Positions 39,601 to 51,200 of a stretch of 64,000 bases of DNA are shown here, in pieces (position 1 is the stretch's first letter; every line of letters begins with the position of its first letter). The DNA comes from Chionis minor (lineage: Eukaryota; Chordata; Aves; Charadriiformes; Chionididae). Under the pieces are notes generated by a model. That model searched no databases. It saw nothing but the letters and a program-made list of their open reading frames with translations, and was not told where the DNA came from. Location of the stretch: assembly GCA_013398295.1 (NCBI GenBank), contig VZSF01007806.1, positions 62,001 through 126,000 on the forward strand, in the 5' to 3' direction. The position numbers and the translations under genes are program-made.

Positions 39601-39780
39601 GACAGAGCTTGCATGATGCAGGCCTCGCATGGAGCTTTCACGGAGCCTGGACGGTGCAGGCTCAAAGAAGCTGATAGGGCTGGCACCTGTTTGTCTCTTG
39701 TGTAGCACATGAGGCAAGAAGCCTTTGGAAAGCCAAATGGGTCTGCTCAACTTGTGACCTCATTATCCGCTAAATGCATC
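33666..39780. other. Non-coding tract with a small CpG island
   Basis: There is no recognisable gene or transposon. The noteworthy item is the CpG-dense patch at 36,661-36,960, listed separately. A12-A13 homopolymers occur near 34,829 and 36,028. Confidence 0.55.
36661..36960. promoter_or_regulatory. Small CpG island without an assigned gene
   Basis: Hand count over these 300 bases gives 23 CpG, 102 C and 78 G, that is about 60% GC and an observed/expected CpG ratio of about 0.87. The flanks are AT-rich and CpG-poor. No transposon motif is visible in it and no obvious exon. It could be an alternative promoter, an enhancer kept unmethylated, or the first exon of a non-coding RNA. A possible plus-strand donor (GCAA|GTATGT) lies just downstream near 36,967. 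Confidence 0.5.
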
Positions 39781-39815
39781 TGTACCCCCACCCAAATCAT
39801 GCTCCCTACCACCTG

Positions 39816-40058
39816 AGGATGTGGGAAACCTGAGACAAACTGTCCTTTTAATAGTGGGGCGGGTTGTACTGATAAGGCGAACATAAAATGGGAAGACACT
39901 AGTTGCCCCTAGTTGTTGGCGGAAGAATTTCTTTGGAGGACACACAGAAGAGCGCTCCTCTGAACCAGAGACCCCCGCCTTGGCTGGACCAATGCTGGAA
40001 CCAGGACTGGTGATCTCTCTCTCTCTTTCTCTTTAAATTAGCAAATAATGCAAGGCTT
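39816..40058. repeat. First copy of a 243-base exact duplication inside the LTR (assembly artefact likely)
   Basis: Identical to 40060-40302, separated by a single N at 40059. It is the same signature as at 21,881. Confidence 0.9.
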
Positions 40059-40059
40059 N

Positions 40060-40302
40060 AGGATGTGGGAAACCTGAGACAAACTGTCCTTTTAATAGTG
40101 GGGCGGGTTGTACTGATAAGGCGAACATAAAATGGGAAGACACTAGTTGCCCCTAGTTGTTGGCGGAAGAATTTCTTTGGAGGACACACAGAAGAGCGCT
40201 CCTCTGAACCAGAGACCCCCGCCTTGGCTGGACCAATGCTGGAACCAGGACTGGTGATCTCTCTCTCTCTTTCTCTTTAAATTAGCAAATAATGCAAGGC
40301 TT
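40060..40302. repeat. Second copy of the 243-base exact duplication
   Basis: Identical to 39816-40058. Unique LTR sequence resumes at 40303. Confidence 0.9.
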
Positions 40303-40425
40303 ACCGTACTGTTTGCCATAATTCATGGTTTACCTGTTGTCAAGTACTGCCTACCATAATCTGTGGTACATCTGTTAAGTAACGCAAGATGTACTTTACT
40401 GCTTGCTGTAATTTGTTCTACACTG
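40294..40425 (+). repeat. Three diverged repeats of about 45 bases in the LTR U3
   Basis: Units start at about 40294 (GCAAGGCTTACCGTACTG), 40343 (GTACTGCCTACCATAATC) and 40384 (GCAAGATGTACTTTACTGC). They share a pattern TACTGYxTxCCATAAT...GG or TTxTAC. Tandem U3 repeats are often enhancers in retroviral LTRs. The copies are clearly diverged, so this is not an assembly effect. Confidence 0.5.
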
Positions 40426-40453
40426 AACCAATTGCCATGGACCTAGTTAAGCT

Positions 40454-40459
40454 AATAAA
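40454..40459 (+). terminator. LTR polyadenylation signal (AATAAA)
   Basis: Canonical AATAAA about 116 bases before the LTR's right end. Confidence 0.55.
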
Positions 40460-40654
40460 TGTTTGTGTGCAGACCTTGAGAATTATCTCACCTTAGTCCA
40501 CACTGCTGGGGATTTACAAATCTGAGTCACAGACCCCCGCCTCATCTTCTGAGCGGGTCTGAGTGAGGTGTGACACCATCCGACCTCCTTCCAGCAAGTT
40601 CATTTGGTGGACGGCTACATGATTTCAGTGGGCAGAAAAGAAAGCTGCTTTCTT

Positions 40655-41757
40655 TTCTGTGTCTCCTACGGCATCCTAGTAGGTAACTTAGGAGGTGTGG
40701 GTTAGATGAATGGACAGTGGGGTGGATTGAAAACTGGCTGGCAGATAGAGCTCAGAGGGTTGCGATCAGTGGCACAGGGTCTAGTTGGAGGCCTCTAACA
40801 AGTTGTGTTCCTCAGGGGTCAGTACTGGGTCCAGTCCTGTTCAATGTATTCATCAATGACCTGGATGAAGACAGAGTGTACCACCAGCAAGTTTGCTGAT
40901 GACACAAAACTGGGAGGGGTGGCTGACACATGTGCGGCCATCCAGCACGGCCTGCTGGAGAGCTGGGCAGAGAGAAACTGTATGAAGTTCAAAGGCAAGT
41001 GTAGGGTCCTTCACCTGGGGAGGAATAACCCCATGCACCAGTACAGGTTGGGACTTGACCTGCTGGAAAGCAGCTCTGCAGAGAGGGGCCTGGGAGTCCT
41101 GGTGAACAACAGGATGACCATGAGCCAGCAATGTGCCCTTGTGGCCAAGAAGGCCAATGGCATCCCGGGGTGCTTCAAGAAGAGTTTAGCAAGCAGGTCG
41201 AGGGAGGTCATCCTCCCCCTTTACTCTGCCCTGGTGAGGCTGCATCACGAGTCCCGTGTCCAGTTCTGGGCTCCCCAGTTTAAGAAGGACAGGGAACTGC
41301 TGGAGAGGGTGCAGCGAAGGGCCACAAAGATGGTCAAGGGACTGGAGCATCGCTCTGATGAGGAAAGGCTGAGGGAGTTGGATCTTTTTAGTCTGGAGAA
41401 AAGATGACTGAGGGAGGATCTCATCAATGCTTACAAATACTTAAAGGGAGGGTGCCGGCAGGAGGGGCCAGTCTTTTTTCAGTGGTGCCCAGTGATGGGA
41501 CAAGAGGTAACGGACACAAACATGAACATAGGAAGTTCCGTCTGAACACGAGGAGGACCCTCTTTACCTTGAGGGTGGCAGAGCACTGGAAGAGGCTGCC
41601 CAGAGAGGTGGAGGAGTCTCCAACTCTGGAGACATTCAAAACCCACCTGGACACCATCCTGTGCAACCTGCTGTAGGTGGACCTGCTCTGGCAGGGGGGT
41701 TGGACCAGACGATCTCCAGAGGTCCCCTCCAACCCCTAACATTCTGTGATTCTCAGA
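40655..41757 (+). mobile_element. 5'-truncated CR1 LINE
   Basis: A plus-strand CR1 copy running from within the RT domain to the true 3' end. The 3' UTR contains GGTTGGACCAGACGATCTCC and the element ends in ATTCTGTGATTCT, the CR1 terminal repeat. The 5' boundary is uncertain by some tens of bases and lies just beyond the LTR at 39781-40575. It is moderately young: most of ORF2's C-terminal half is still readable. Confidence 0.93.
40717..41676 (+). pseudogene. Broken CR1 ORF2 (RT and C-terminal part)
   Basis: 40717-40899 encodes the RT motif [20 protein letters not shown]. The frame then shifts: relative to the CR1 sequence as I remember it, two bases are missing at about 40,870. The next frame (up to 41407) carries the catalytic-site box [12 protein letters not shown], then [32 protein letters not shown] and [12 protein letters not shown]. 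It ends at a TGA in place of an Arg codon (LEKR*LRED), probably CpG decay of CGA. A C-terminal tail, FRLNTRRTLFTLRVAEHWK, is readable to 41,676 in another frame. The endonuclease and the start of the RT are lost by truncation, so the copy is inactive. Confidence 0.9.
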
Positions 41758-44700
41758 GTAAACATTTGGAATGCTTTGCATGGCATCAGTCCAACAAGTA
41801 ACTGAAGAAACTTTTAAGAACAGTGACCACAAGACAAAGACTGCATACTAAAAACTGAGCTGCACAGAAGACAAATAGAAGATAGCAGCACAAAAGGACT
41901 AGGCTTTCACAACACATCAAGGGATTTACAACATTATTTCCCACTATTGCTTTATGAGAGATCATGGCAGTTTCTCTATTTTTTTTTTTAATAAAAAGAG
42001 CAAAATCAGGCTCCAATATGGAAAAGCATACACTATAAACTCAAACCCACAGTTTTCAGGTATCAAAGACATTAACTATAGACATTAACTACCTGATACG
42101 CACACTTGTGGAAAGCATTTTCTACCTGCACAGAACTGCTACCCTGTTCTCCAAGGCTACTGCGATTACTGATGGAAACCACCATGATATCATGAACAAT
42201 GTTGACATTAGTGTGGCTTACAACTCCAAGTACTCCACCTTATCTTACCCAAGTTTTTTTATTAAGTTTACTCTGCCCACTGGCAGGTCTTTAAATTTCA
42301 AATTCATACTAGGAATGAAATAGGTCAAATCAAAACATAGCCACAGCTAATCTGTAGAAACAACACTAAGCCAAAAGGAAATGTTTTTGTTCCCCTTTGG
42401 GCTTTATTACTTTCACCAAAACATTTCTGTTAGACAGTCAAAAGTATATTTAATGCAAAACAGAAATTAGTGTTCAGGAATCTGAAATGAAACCGTGTCA
42501 GGAAAGTCAATCATTGCCAACAGGAAAGACCACAAATAAAAATCAGTATGAATACTTGAATTCTTCCAACTTCTGTTGTGAACAATGCCCAGCAACCAAA
42601 ACATACACATGCAAAATAAATCAGCCTTGGCTGAAGTTTGATTTTTGACCAGATTACATTCTTCTTCACAAAATAACCTCTCATCAAACAACTAAAAAGG
42701 CTGCAGTCAAGAACTAGCCAATGTATCCAGGGTCTTTAGCAAGCTTATGCAGTTCCCTCCACACGCAGAAACTATCACTTCCATCACAGGAACTGCAAAG
42801 CTGTCTCTGCTAAGTTAACGTCTGAACAAGCCTTAAGATAGGATCTCTACAGAAATTAGGATTGCATCCAGACCTGAAGCAGGAAACTAGGACTCCCGAG
42901 AAAAAGAAGAGAGATTACCATCCTAAAAAACAGGCAGCAGCTCTTAAATGCCTGTGTGAGTCCTCCAGAGAGCAGCCCTGGCTTCGCACCCTCTGACAGA
43001 GCAGCAGAAAGTGTCTTGGCTGGGTACAGGAGGGAGTAAGAAGCAGAAACAACCCAATGAGTTCACAGTGGAGGAAATAAAGAAAATTGACAAACAGCAA
43101 ATTCAAGATGGGAAAGGCATCCCAGGATGCAGTAAGTGAGGACAAGAGAGATGTGCTGTAGGAATTTGGCACAAAGCAGGCAACAGAGAGTCCCAGAAAG
43201 CAACGGGTTGAACTGATGAACCCGCACAGCCTCCCCAGCATCTCCCCCCAACACTGTCCTCTACTCAGCCAAGACCCTTTCTGAAAACCTGATGGCTTAA
43301 TTCATAGCTGAAATAATAGCAGCATCTATCCAAACGTGGATTTCAGGTTACTGTTACATTCAGGTCTGCTGGCGACGTACACAATGGACTCAGAGAGAAG
43401 AACCACAGTCCCCACCGAGGCAGACACACTTATATAAACATAAATCCAAGAAAACCCAGGAGTAGTTAAAGGTCTTTTTCATTCCCTTCATGTTCCTTCC
43501 CCTCCCTACCCCAGGTACTTCTAGGTATAGAAGAAAAATGGTTAGAGGTATAATAAAGAAAACCTGATCTAATTACACTAGAAGTACAAAAACCGAAATA
43601 CACAAAGATTAAGTGCTGCTAGTACAATTACTTCATCTATCATGCAACACAGCATTAAACTTACCTGCTTGTAACTGTAATTTGGCAACAGACTCAAAAG
43701 CTTAAAAAAGAGCCCTGACAAAACCCACAGTAAGTGGGATGAAATGAGGAAGAGGAGTAGAAGGCAAACAAGAGAAAATTGCACCAAGAGATCAAGATAA
43801 CGTGGACATGCACAAATTCACCTGTCTGAGAAGACCCACCCTCTTCTAGAGAAGACCTGCAAGCAAAAGTTTCAAGCAAAAAACTCAGTGGGGAAAAAAA
43901 TCCCAACTTTGTAACCAAGTTGCATGTGCTGGGCACCACTAGCATCTGTTAAACACTGCTGCCATCAGACAGACACCCCTGCAGAGAGGGCCTCTATCAG
44001 TGCAGTGGGTTTTTAATTTGTCTAACAATTGTTCTCGGGTTTAGAAGCACATGGCTAATGAGGACTCCCTGGCTAGCCAGAGCAAACACTTGCAAAGCAC
44101 AGGTACTGGCTTTCTGCTGTTTATACCCTCTATTGTAGGTGTAATTCCAGCAGATTACACCAGATTTGTGAACTCCAAATATTACGTTATCTGCAAAAGA
44201 CAGAGTCTTCCAGGATACTGGGTCCATTCACCAAACAGTAACATCCAAAATGCTTCCAATGTACTGAATCCCATTTTAACGTTGTTGTAGAATTAAGGCA
44301 GGAACACAGAAGGCCTCCCCTCTCATAAGAGCATATGGCATTTTAAAAAGTAGCGCATTACAAATTCCCTCAACAGCTATTGAGCCATTCAATAGAGGCT
44401 CAATTTATCTTAGTTCTGTCTCTCCTACCTAGACACATGCTCCACAGTCAGCAACAGGAAGATTGAAGTTCCTCATGGTTATAAGAAGGCAAGCTGTGTC
44501 TCATTTATATTAAAGAGATACGCACTTTTGATGAGTTTTTCAGACACAGTCGATGACAGCTCAGCACTGCCGAGGTTAGGCAGTGGCCATTGCTGGGGAA
44601 AGAACTCGGAGAACAAGGAGTTCCTTGTGTGGAGCATCCTAGATCGCCTGTGTTTTACCAACACACAAAGACCGTATGTCCTGCCAAGCAATTTTAGGCA

Positions 44701-45524
44701 TACCATGTATAAAAGAAAGCATTTCAGGAAGCTGCATGGTATTTCTTTTCTGTTCATACAGAGTGACAGACCATCACAGTCCATAAATTTTCTGGTACTT
44801 CATCTCTAATGCTTGCTAGTGAAGCGTTCGCCAGTATAGGGAGCCAGGAACTTGACTCAGACTTTATTTCATTGCTTACCATCCTGCAAAACTACTTCAG
44901 CACCCACCAGCTTCGTGCAATGGCTGTAATACCAAAAAGGCAAGAAGCACTCCCTTGTAGAGAACCCGCACTCGCATTGAAATTCTGCGGGCACACAGCA
45001 GCTAGCTTTTGAATGGGGTTTACCCAGCCTTTCAGCTTTTGTTTAGTGCCCTCCACGCAGTGCTGGTAGTTACTGCTTCCGGCCAGAGCAACTCTAAGGT
45101 ACTTTGGCTGGTCGTCAGGAATTAATCCGGTGCCACAGAAACTCACCCAGATCCGAATGGCTGAAAAATAGCAAGCCAAAGGAAACGAGCACCAGGATAT
45201 TTGCAGTAGCTGGGTTCAAGCTCTAGTTTTGAGGCTGATCTGAAAGGTCAACACCCTTAAGGCTGTGCTACGCCTTCTGCATGGAACAAATGTGGACTGC
45301 AAGTGAATTGTTTTCACATACTTGAAGAGATGAAGCAGCCGCTAATGAAAAGGACCCCTTGTCAGAAAAGCTAAAATACCAATACCCTTCCCGGGGTCAT
45401 TCAGTCTGACGCACAGATTGATCAGTGTTGCCCTGCGCTGGAATGTGTAGCACACGAGGCTCCATGAGCGGAGCAGGCTTCCAGCATGAGTCTCTACCAA
45501 AATACAATTACAGTGTGTGCAGCT
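41758..45524. other. Non-coding tract, no gene recognised
   Basis: No recognisable gene or transposon. A minus-strand donor of perfect consensus (CAG|GTAAGT, exon edge at 43665) with an upstream TTTTGTCAG at about 43,716 is a lone splice-like pair with no recognised coding content. Confidence 0.55.
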
Positions 45525-46030
45525 GAAGGGGATTTCAAGAGGTCACCTAACCCAGCTGCTCCCAACATTCAACAGCTAACCTTCTCCATCACCTTTAACG
45601 GCTCTTCATCATGAACATTCATTTCTTATCCCCCATCCCCTTCCCACCCATTTTTTGCACAGCAACATAAGGGACAAGCAGGAACAGCCAGAACTTAACA
45701 TTCTCTAGCTCCTCCCTGCCTCTTGCCCACATCTCCTAAGGGTGCATTTCCCATCAGGGACCCAGCACCCTGGACCCCAGCGCAGGAGCACCAAACCCCA
45801 ATCCTTCCCACAGGCATCTGCCAGGATCTCTTCTTTGCGAGCTCCTTCCAGCAACAGAGATTTCACAACTCCCATTTGGCAACAGAAAGCTTTTTCCAAA
45901 GCTTTCCAGCTCTCCCGTCAGCATCTTAAATCCATAACTTCTTGTCCTCTCCACAGCAGGCACAGAGAGCAGTTCACTCCCTTCTCTGCAGCAGGTTTCC
46001 AGGTGCTCTTGTGTGGAACAACCTTCATTC
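45525..46030 (-). mobile_element. Ancient, diverged CR1 LINE 3' fragment
   Basis: On the + strand the left edge reads AAGAGGTCACCTAACCCAGC (about 45,537), the complement of the CR1 3' end. Further right come ATCTTAAATCCATAACTTC (about 45,925) and CTTGTCCTCTCC, matching the complement of a well-conserved CR1 3' block. The orientation is therefore minus. No frame survives. Heavily diverged and approximate at both edges. Confidence 0.5.
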
Positions 46031-46267
46031 TATAAACTTTCCTTTTGGTAATGTTTTCTAGACATCTCTGTGATTTTTTTCACTCAGTTTTTCTTACAGC
46101 TTTGTCCATAGGAAAAGGTGTTTCTTAAAAGGTGACGCCTTCATTTGCATGCCAGAGTCCAGCCCATGCCAAGAGGAACCATTTCACAGAAGCACGTACG
46201 CATCCCCACCTACTCAGCTTGCTTTTGTCTTTTGGGGTTACAGAGAAGAGGAGGGTTTGGGGTTTTT

Positions 46268-46291
46268 TTACGTGGTTGCAAAACCACGTAA
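46268..46291. repeat. Perfect 10-bp hairpin with GCAA loop
   Basis: TTACGTGGTT (46268-46277), GCAA (46278-46281), AACCACGTAA (46282-46291). The arms are perfectly complementary and, on the + strand transcript, the loop would be a stable GNRA tetraloop. The arms carry the CACGT core of an E-box-like site twice. No longer precursor-like stem is visible around it. Confidence 0.9.
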
Positions 46292-48241
46292 GACTGAGTC
46301 ATGTTCCAGTTTGCAAACTGGTAAGTGGAAGCATGTTTTTGGTTATTATCAAACCAGGTATTTGGTAGAAATACAGGCAAGCCTGGGGCTTTCTTTTCAT
46401 TAGATGTTTTGCCAACCTAGCTGTGTTAACGAATAGCATTAAAGAGACTCCAGTGTAAGTACAGAGGCACAAATGAACGCAGGCTGTGATATCACCAAAC
46501 TCGGGCTGTTGTGGTTGATCTTATTCAAGGAATGGGATTAAGAGTACCAGCAAACAGACTCCTCCCTTCCAGACTAAATTGCAATCCCACTAGAAAAGAC
46601 GCTGCCAACCTTTTTTCAGTGTTGATATTCCTATTGCACTGGGGAAGAGCAAGGAGCTAGCTTGATTGGAGGTAAGCAGCCAGTTTTATCTGCTCTGTGA
46701 CAAAATGCTATTACTCAGGAGTACTCTGCTATTCCACTACTTCCCATACTGGTTCAGACAGGAACCTCAAGCATATGTCTCCGTTCCCTCTTTAGGGACC
46801 CAGATCTCAGGAAAGTTAATGGCGATCAACAAGAAAAGGACAGGCCTGCTGGAGGGGAAGAAAAAAAAAAAAGAGAAAAAAAAAGAGAAGAGAAAAGCTG
46901 TAAGTGTGTTATTTTAGGTCACCCAGTAAAACTAAAGCATCTGCGTAATGCTGCAAGGTTCATATTTAGAACTGAATTCATGAGGTTCAGAAAGGGAGCT
47001 TACAAACGCCACAGTATATTTCAGACCATTCTTAAAGCTCTTTGGCCTGAACCCATCACTTTAAAAGCCAGCAATTTTTTCACCAAGTCCACCCCTGCCA
47101 CACTCCTCCTTGTCACAGAGCAGCGATACAGTAGACATTTCTCTCCAAACAAATTAAATCCACTTTTTCTTGAAGGAGGAGGGTCAGGAGGATGAGGGCA
47201 CCATACTTTTGAAAAGGACATTAAAAAATAATTATGCCAAACCACGTATCAGTACAAATTAAAGAGAGACAGTAAAATGCCTGCTTTCAACTTGCTTAAA
47301 TATTCAATTAAAAAAGCCATCTAGGCAAACTTTTATTAAAATAAATCAACTAAGGAAATGCTCATTAAAGCAATCTGAAACCCACATTCTTTTTGAATAT
47401 TCCTTTACTGAAAAATAAGTCTTCAATCTGCCATTATAAAACCGATCATGTCCTCAATGGATGTACCTTCCTTCACAGCAGCAGCAGCGGGTGTGAAGAG
47501 CAACCAGTGCTAATTTCAAATGCAACACCAAGTGCAGCAAAGCTTCTGCCTGCTTCCCTCACACAAAAACACACCCTCTGCCTTTCTCAGGCCCAGCAAG
47601 CCAAGTTATCCATAGATAACCCATCTCTGTAGTTCATAGCTTCCTTTGGGACCCATCAAGACAGCTTTTGAATTGGCGTCGGAAGAACTAGTACAGGTGA
47701 ATGTAAAGTACTGCCTTTCCACCCGTAATGGCTTGAAAGAAAACCAAAGGTTCAACCTTCAAACCAGACCCACCATATGGGTGCTTGACAAATGCTGAGA
47801 CCAGTGCATTTGTAGAAAATGTTTAAGTTTTAGGACGTAAAAAATTTGACAGGAAAAAAGTAATGTAAGATAAAAAGAAAGAAAAGGACTGTATCACTTT
47901 CTTTTGCTATAGCAAAAGGTACATTACTTGACAGAGGTAGGGCTCATAGTGGGTTGCATGCACCAGGTCCTGTTATTTAAGTAATGATGAACACTGTCTA
48001 TCTGGCTTTTACCATGCAATACAACCAAGCTGGTGCTGTGAATGCCATTTCATCAGGTAAACAGCTGAACAAGGAAACTTTGTTTTTTCCAGTGAAGTTA
48101 ATGATACCTTCAAATCCTGGAAAGCTACAAATCCTACTTTCCAAGCTACTACATAAAATTTCCTTTAATATCACCACCTCTTTGGTCAGCTCCCTTTCTC
48201 CAGCATAATATTGCTGCTGAAAAGCCAATATACTACTCCAG

Positions 48242-48261
48242 CAGTATACCGGAGTATACTG
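48242..48261. repeat. Perfect 8-bp hairpin
   Basis: CAGTATAC, loop CGGA, GTATACTG. Short and possibly fortuitous. Confidence 0.75.
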
Positions 48262-51200
48262 TAAAAATCCTATAGTACAGAGTTAGATTCAAATGAGGCT
48301 TTTCAACCAGGAAAGCTTCATTCCCTATTGATAAGCTTTTGCTAGCAACTTACAAATAAAAATTAAATAATTAAAAAGTACCATAATAACGTAAAGAGGG
48401 CTTCTACACAGGCACAGCTGCATCCAGGAGAGCTTGCTAGCAGTGCACGTCTAATAGCACAAGCATACACACATCCAACGGACACGTCTTCATTGCTCCA
48501 AACCTTTGTCCCATAGTCTCCCAAACCATAGTCCAAGCATTGGATTATGCTCCAAACCTTTCCCATGAGTAGTTATGGTCCTCAGTTCACAGCCATGGGT
48601 ACAGCTGCAACAAGCAAGCTGAAGCAACGCCATTTTTAATCAAAGTGTCAAATGCAAGGCTGAGTGCCTTCTCTAGCGCCGAGCAGGACGCAAGCAGCAA
48701 ACAAGCACTTCTGCACCAGGTCAGAGCCAAGGACCGCCCAGTCTCACGACACGTCCCCAACAGTAGCCAGCAAACGATGGCCAGGGAAGAGCAGAGGACC
48801 TGGGCAAGCGTACTGCAGCCCTACTGCTGCTTAACCTCCCAGCATCTAGCAATTTGCAGCCAAGGCATTTCTCAAGGTAGAAGTAGTGCCACTGCCTTTG
48901 GAGTTCAGCTTAAGATACACTGCTGTATGGTTGTTAGAAAATGAATGCAAATCAGTCCTTTCAGACCAGGCAGAGGGAAAGGGCTTGTCGAGCATTTTCT
49001 GATGAATATTTGGGCAGGAAAGCTTGAAAGGAATCGGGCAGCATTTGGCAGCAATAGGTCTCATACCATCACAGAAAGACGCTGTGAAAATACAACTGGA
49101 GAGTTAAGCTAGCCAGTTCAGTTTCCACCATCAAAACCAATTCAACTTGAGAGGACAAAAGGGAGTGAAAGGAGACTTCCTAAAAGGCATGGCACTCTGT
49201 GCCCCTTGCAGGAAAGCTTGCCTTGCGGTAGCCAGGAAAGCAAGATTTCTTCGGCCAAGAAAACAAAGACAAGATGAAAACCTCAAAACACACAATACAA
49301 AGAATCACGGTTATCCCAGTGATGAGGGTATTTCACTAGAAACAGGGGAGGGAAATCAGTAAGGATCTGCAATCTTTCCTAAATTCCCCACTGCTGCTTA
49401 TAATTTTAGCCCAAGGTACTTTACAGGTGAAGGGAATTTATTTTAAAAAAAATAAAAATCCTTAATATAGAGACGAAAAACCTCATGCTCCCTTGGAAGA
49501 GAGGGCTCCAACCCTCTGTACCGTGAGCAACCCCAGGAAGCTGTCTGAGGAACCAGAGGCATCACCTTCTGCCCTGACTACCAGAAGGAAAAACAACACT
49601 GACCAGTGGGCCTGGGCAGTTTGGGTCACAGCATCTTTACTGACCTCAAGAAATGAAAACATTTTCTTCCCTTTGGTTTCAGCCCTCCTGCAACTCACAC
49701 TTAAAGTGGAGGCTGCCTACATGGCTAATAACCCAAATGGACATCAGATGGATGCAAGACGAGCAGTTCAGCTCAGACACACTGGGAGGGAGTCCAAGAC
49801 TGCAGGAAGGTATTTGGAGGGAGGGGGCCCATGGAAAAGTACACATTGTGCAGCATAATGTTGGATCAGTCAGTCAATCACAACTGCAACTGGGAGAAGA
49901 ATGCTTGCATTAGGCATTAAAGATGCATGCATCAACTGTGTAGCTGCGCATCTCTGCTCAGCCGGGAGGAGGAACAGCGTTCTCACTGAAACCTGATTGA
50001 ATGCTACCAGTCAGGCTAACGGGTTTAAAAATCTACCTTTATCAAATAAAATGATTATAGCTGTGTTATTTACCGGCGCATGAGCCATTATGAAAATCTG
50101 GATCCATAAGCAGCCTAGCCTGTATCACTACCAGGAACCTGAAAGCTGGCCCAGCGGGAAAAGACTGAAAACTGGTAACACTAAACCATCATATGAATTA
50201 TGTTAAGAGGAAAGACAGGCTGTTTCAGAAGCAGCACATAACGCACATATTTCCCCCATCGAGTTCTCCTGAAAAGACCAAATCTGCATTTGAAGTACCA
50301 ACAACTTCCAATCTCCAGGGAAAAAGCGTTCTTTGTACAGAGTCAAGCCTAGGCAAATCTCGCAACAGTAATTACAGACACTGACTCCCCAAGCCATCTG
50401 CTGTGGCATTTTTAACTCCTGGAAGGGCAGCAGGCAGAGCCAGTGGAAGAGAAGACGACACACACATACATATCTCAGCCACCAAAGCCAAGCTGTGCAG
50501 AAAAGCTGTGACGCTGGTCTGACCTGAATGGGAACTTACATCCTGGTTATCCAGACCTCCTTCAGCTTGCAGATGCCACTGGTGTTCACGTAGCAGAAGA
50601 CTTGATCTGCAGCCTTGTCGCACGAAAGCGAGTTAGAGGACCAGCCTCAACGCAACTCACAACTCTGAGCAAGCACAGCCTGGCAAAAGCCCAGCGGAAA
50701 GAGTCCCACCAAGACCTCATCCCACAAATGAGCAAACTGGTGCTCTGAAGCCAGCCTGAGCAACCCAGCTTTCACACAGAGACAAACTTCACAGACACCA
50801 GCACAGTCAACAGCTCTGCGCTTCTCTCCTCCAAGAAGTGATGCCAGTAACGTGGGCAGAATAATTCAGAACAAGCTAAATTCATCCGTTATGAGGGACG
50901 CGTAGGGTCCAGCCTGATGTCCGCACCTGCATGCTGACGACCACCGCATCTGCAAAATGTTTTCATCAGCACAGGCAGAGCTAGAAGAGGCAGAAAGAGA
51001 TGCTCACCCACCCCTTGCTTCACACAATCGCAAGTTTTAGCAGGAGGCCAAGCCGGGAGCACTTTGAAAATCCCACTTACGCAGTACAGCTGGAGACAAT
51101 GCCGATTAATTGTTTTGCCATCCATAACAAATTACTACAATACTCACTTCATAGGGTTGTCACAAGGATTATTTAACATCTCTGAAGAGCTTTGAAGAAG

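Larger units (their letters stand above)
39781..40575 (+). mobile_element. Probable solo LTR of an endogenous retrovirus, with an internal assembly duplication
   Basis: The element begins TGTACCCC and ends GGTGTGACA, giving TG...CA ends. An AATAAA signal (40454-40459) is followed about 120 bases later by the right end, as in U3-R-U5. The flanking five bases are GCATC (39776-39780) and CCATC (40576-40580), a 4-of-5 match. A 243-base part is present twice around an N at 40059, so the true length is probably about 551 bases. No gag, pol or env follows; a CR1 begins about 80 bases further on. Short minus-strand frames here are accidental. Family not assigned. Confidence 0.6.

Noticed and set aside
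39763..40189. Two minus-strand frames with the same 40-odd residue translation (MCPPKKFFRQQ...)
   Set aside because: The repetition comes from the assembly duplication in the LTR, and the frame runs against the LTR's sense. It is not a gene family.
43665..43715. Minus-strand splice-like pair (TTTTGTCAG ... CAG|GTAAGT) around about 50 bases
   Set aside because: Single short segment with no recognisable coding content. Such pairs are expected by chance in long introns.
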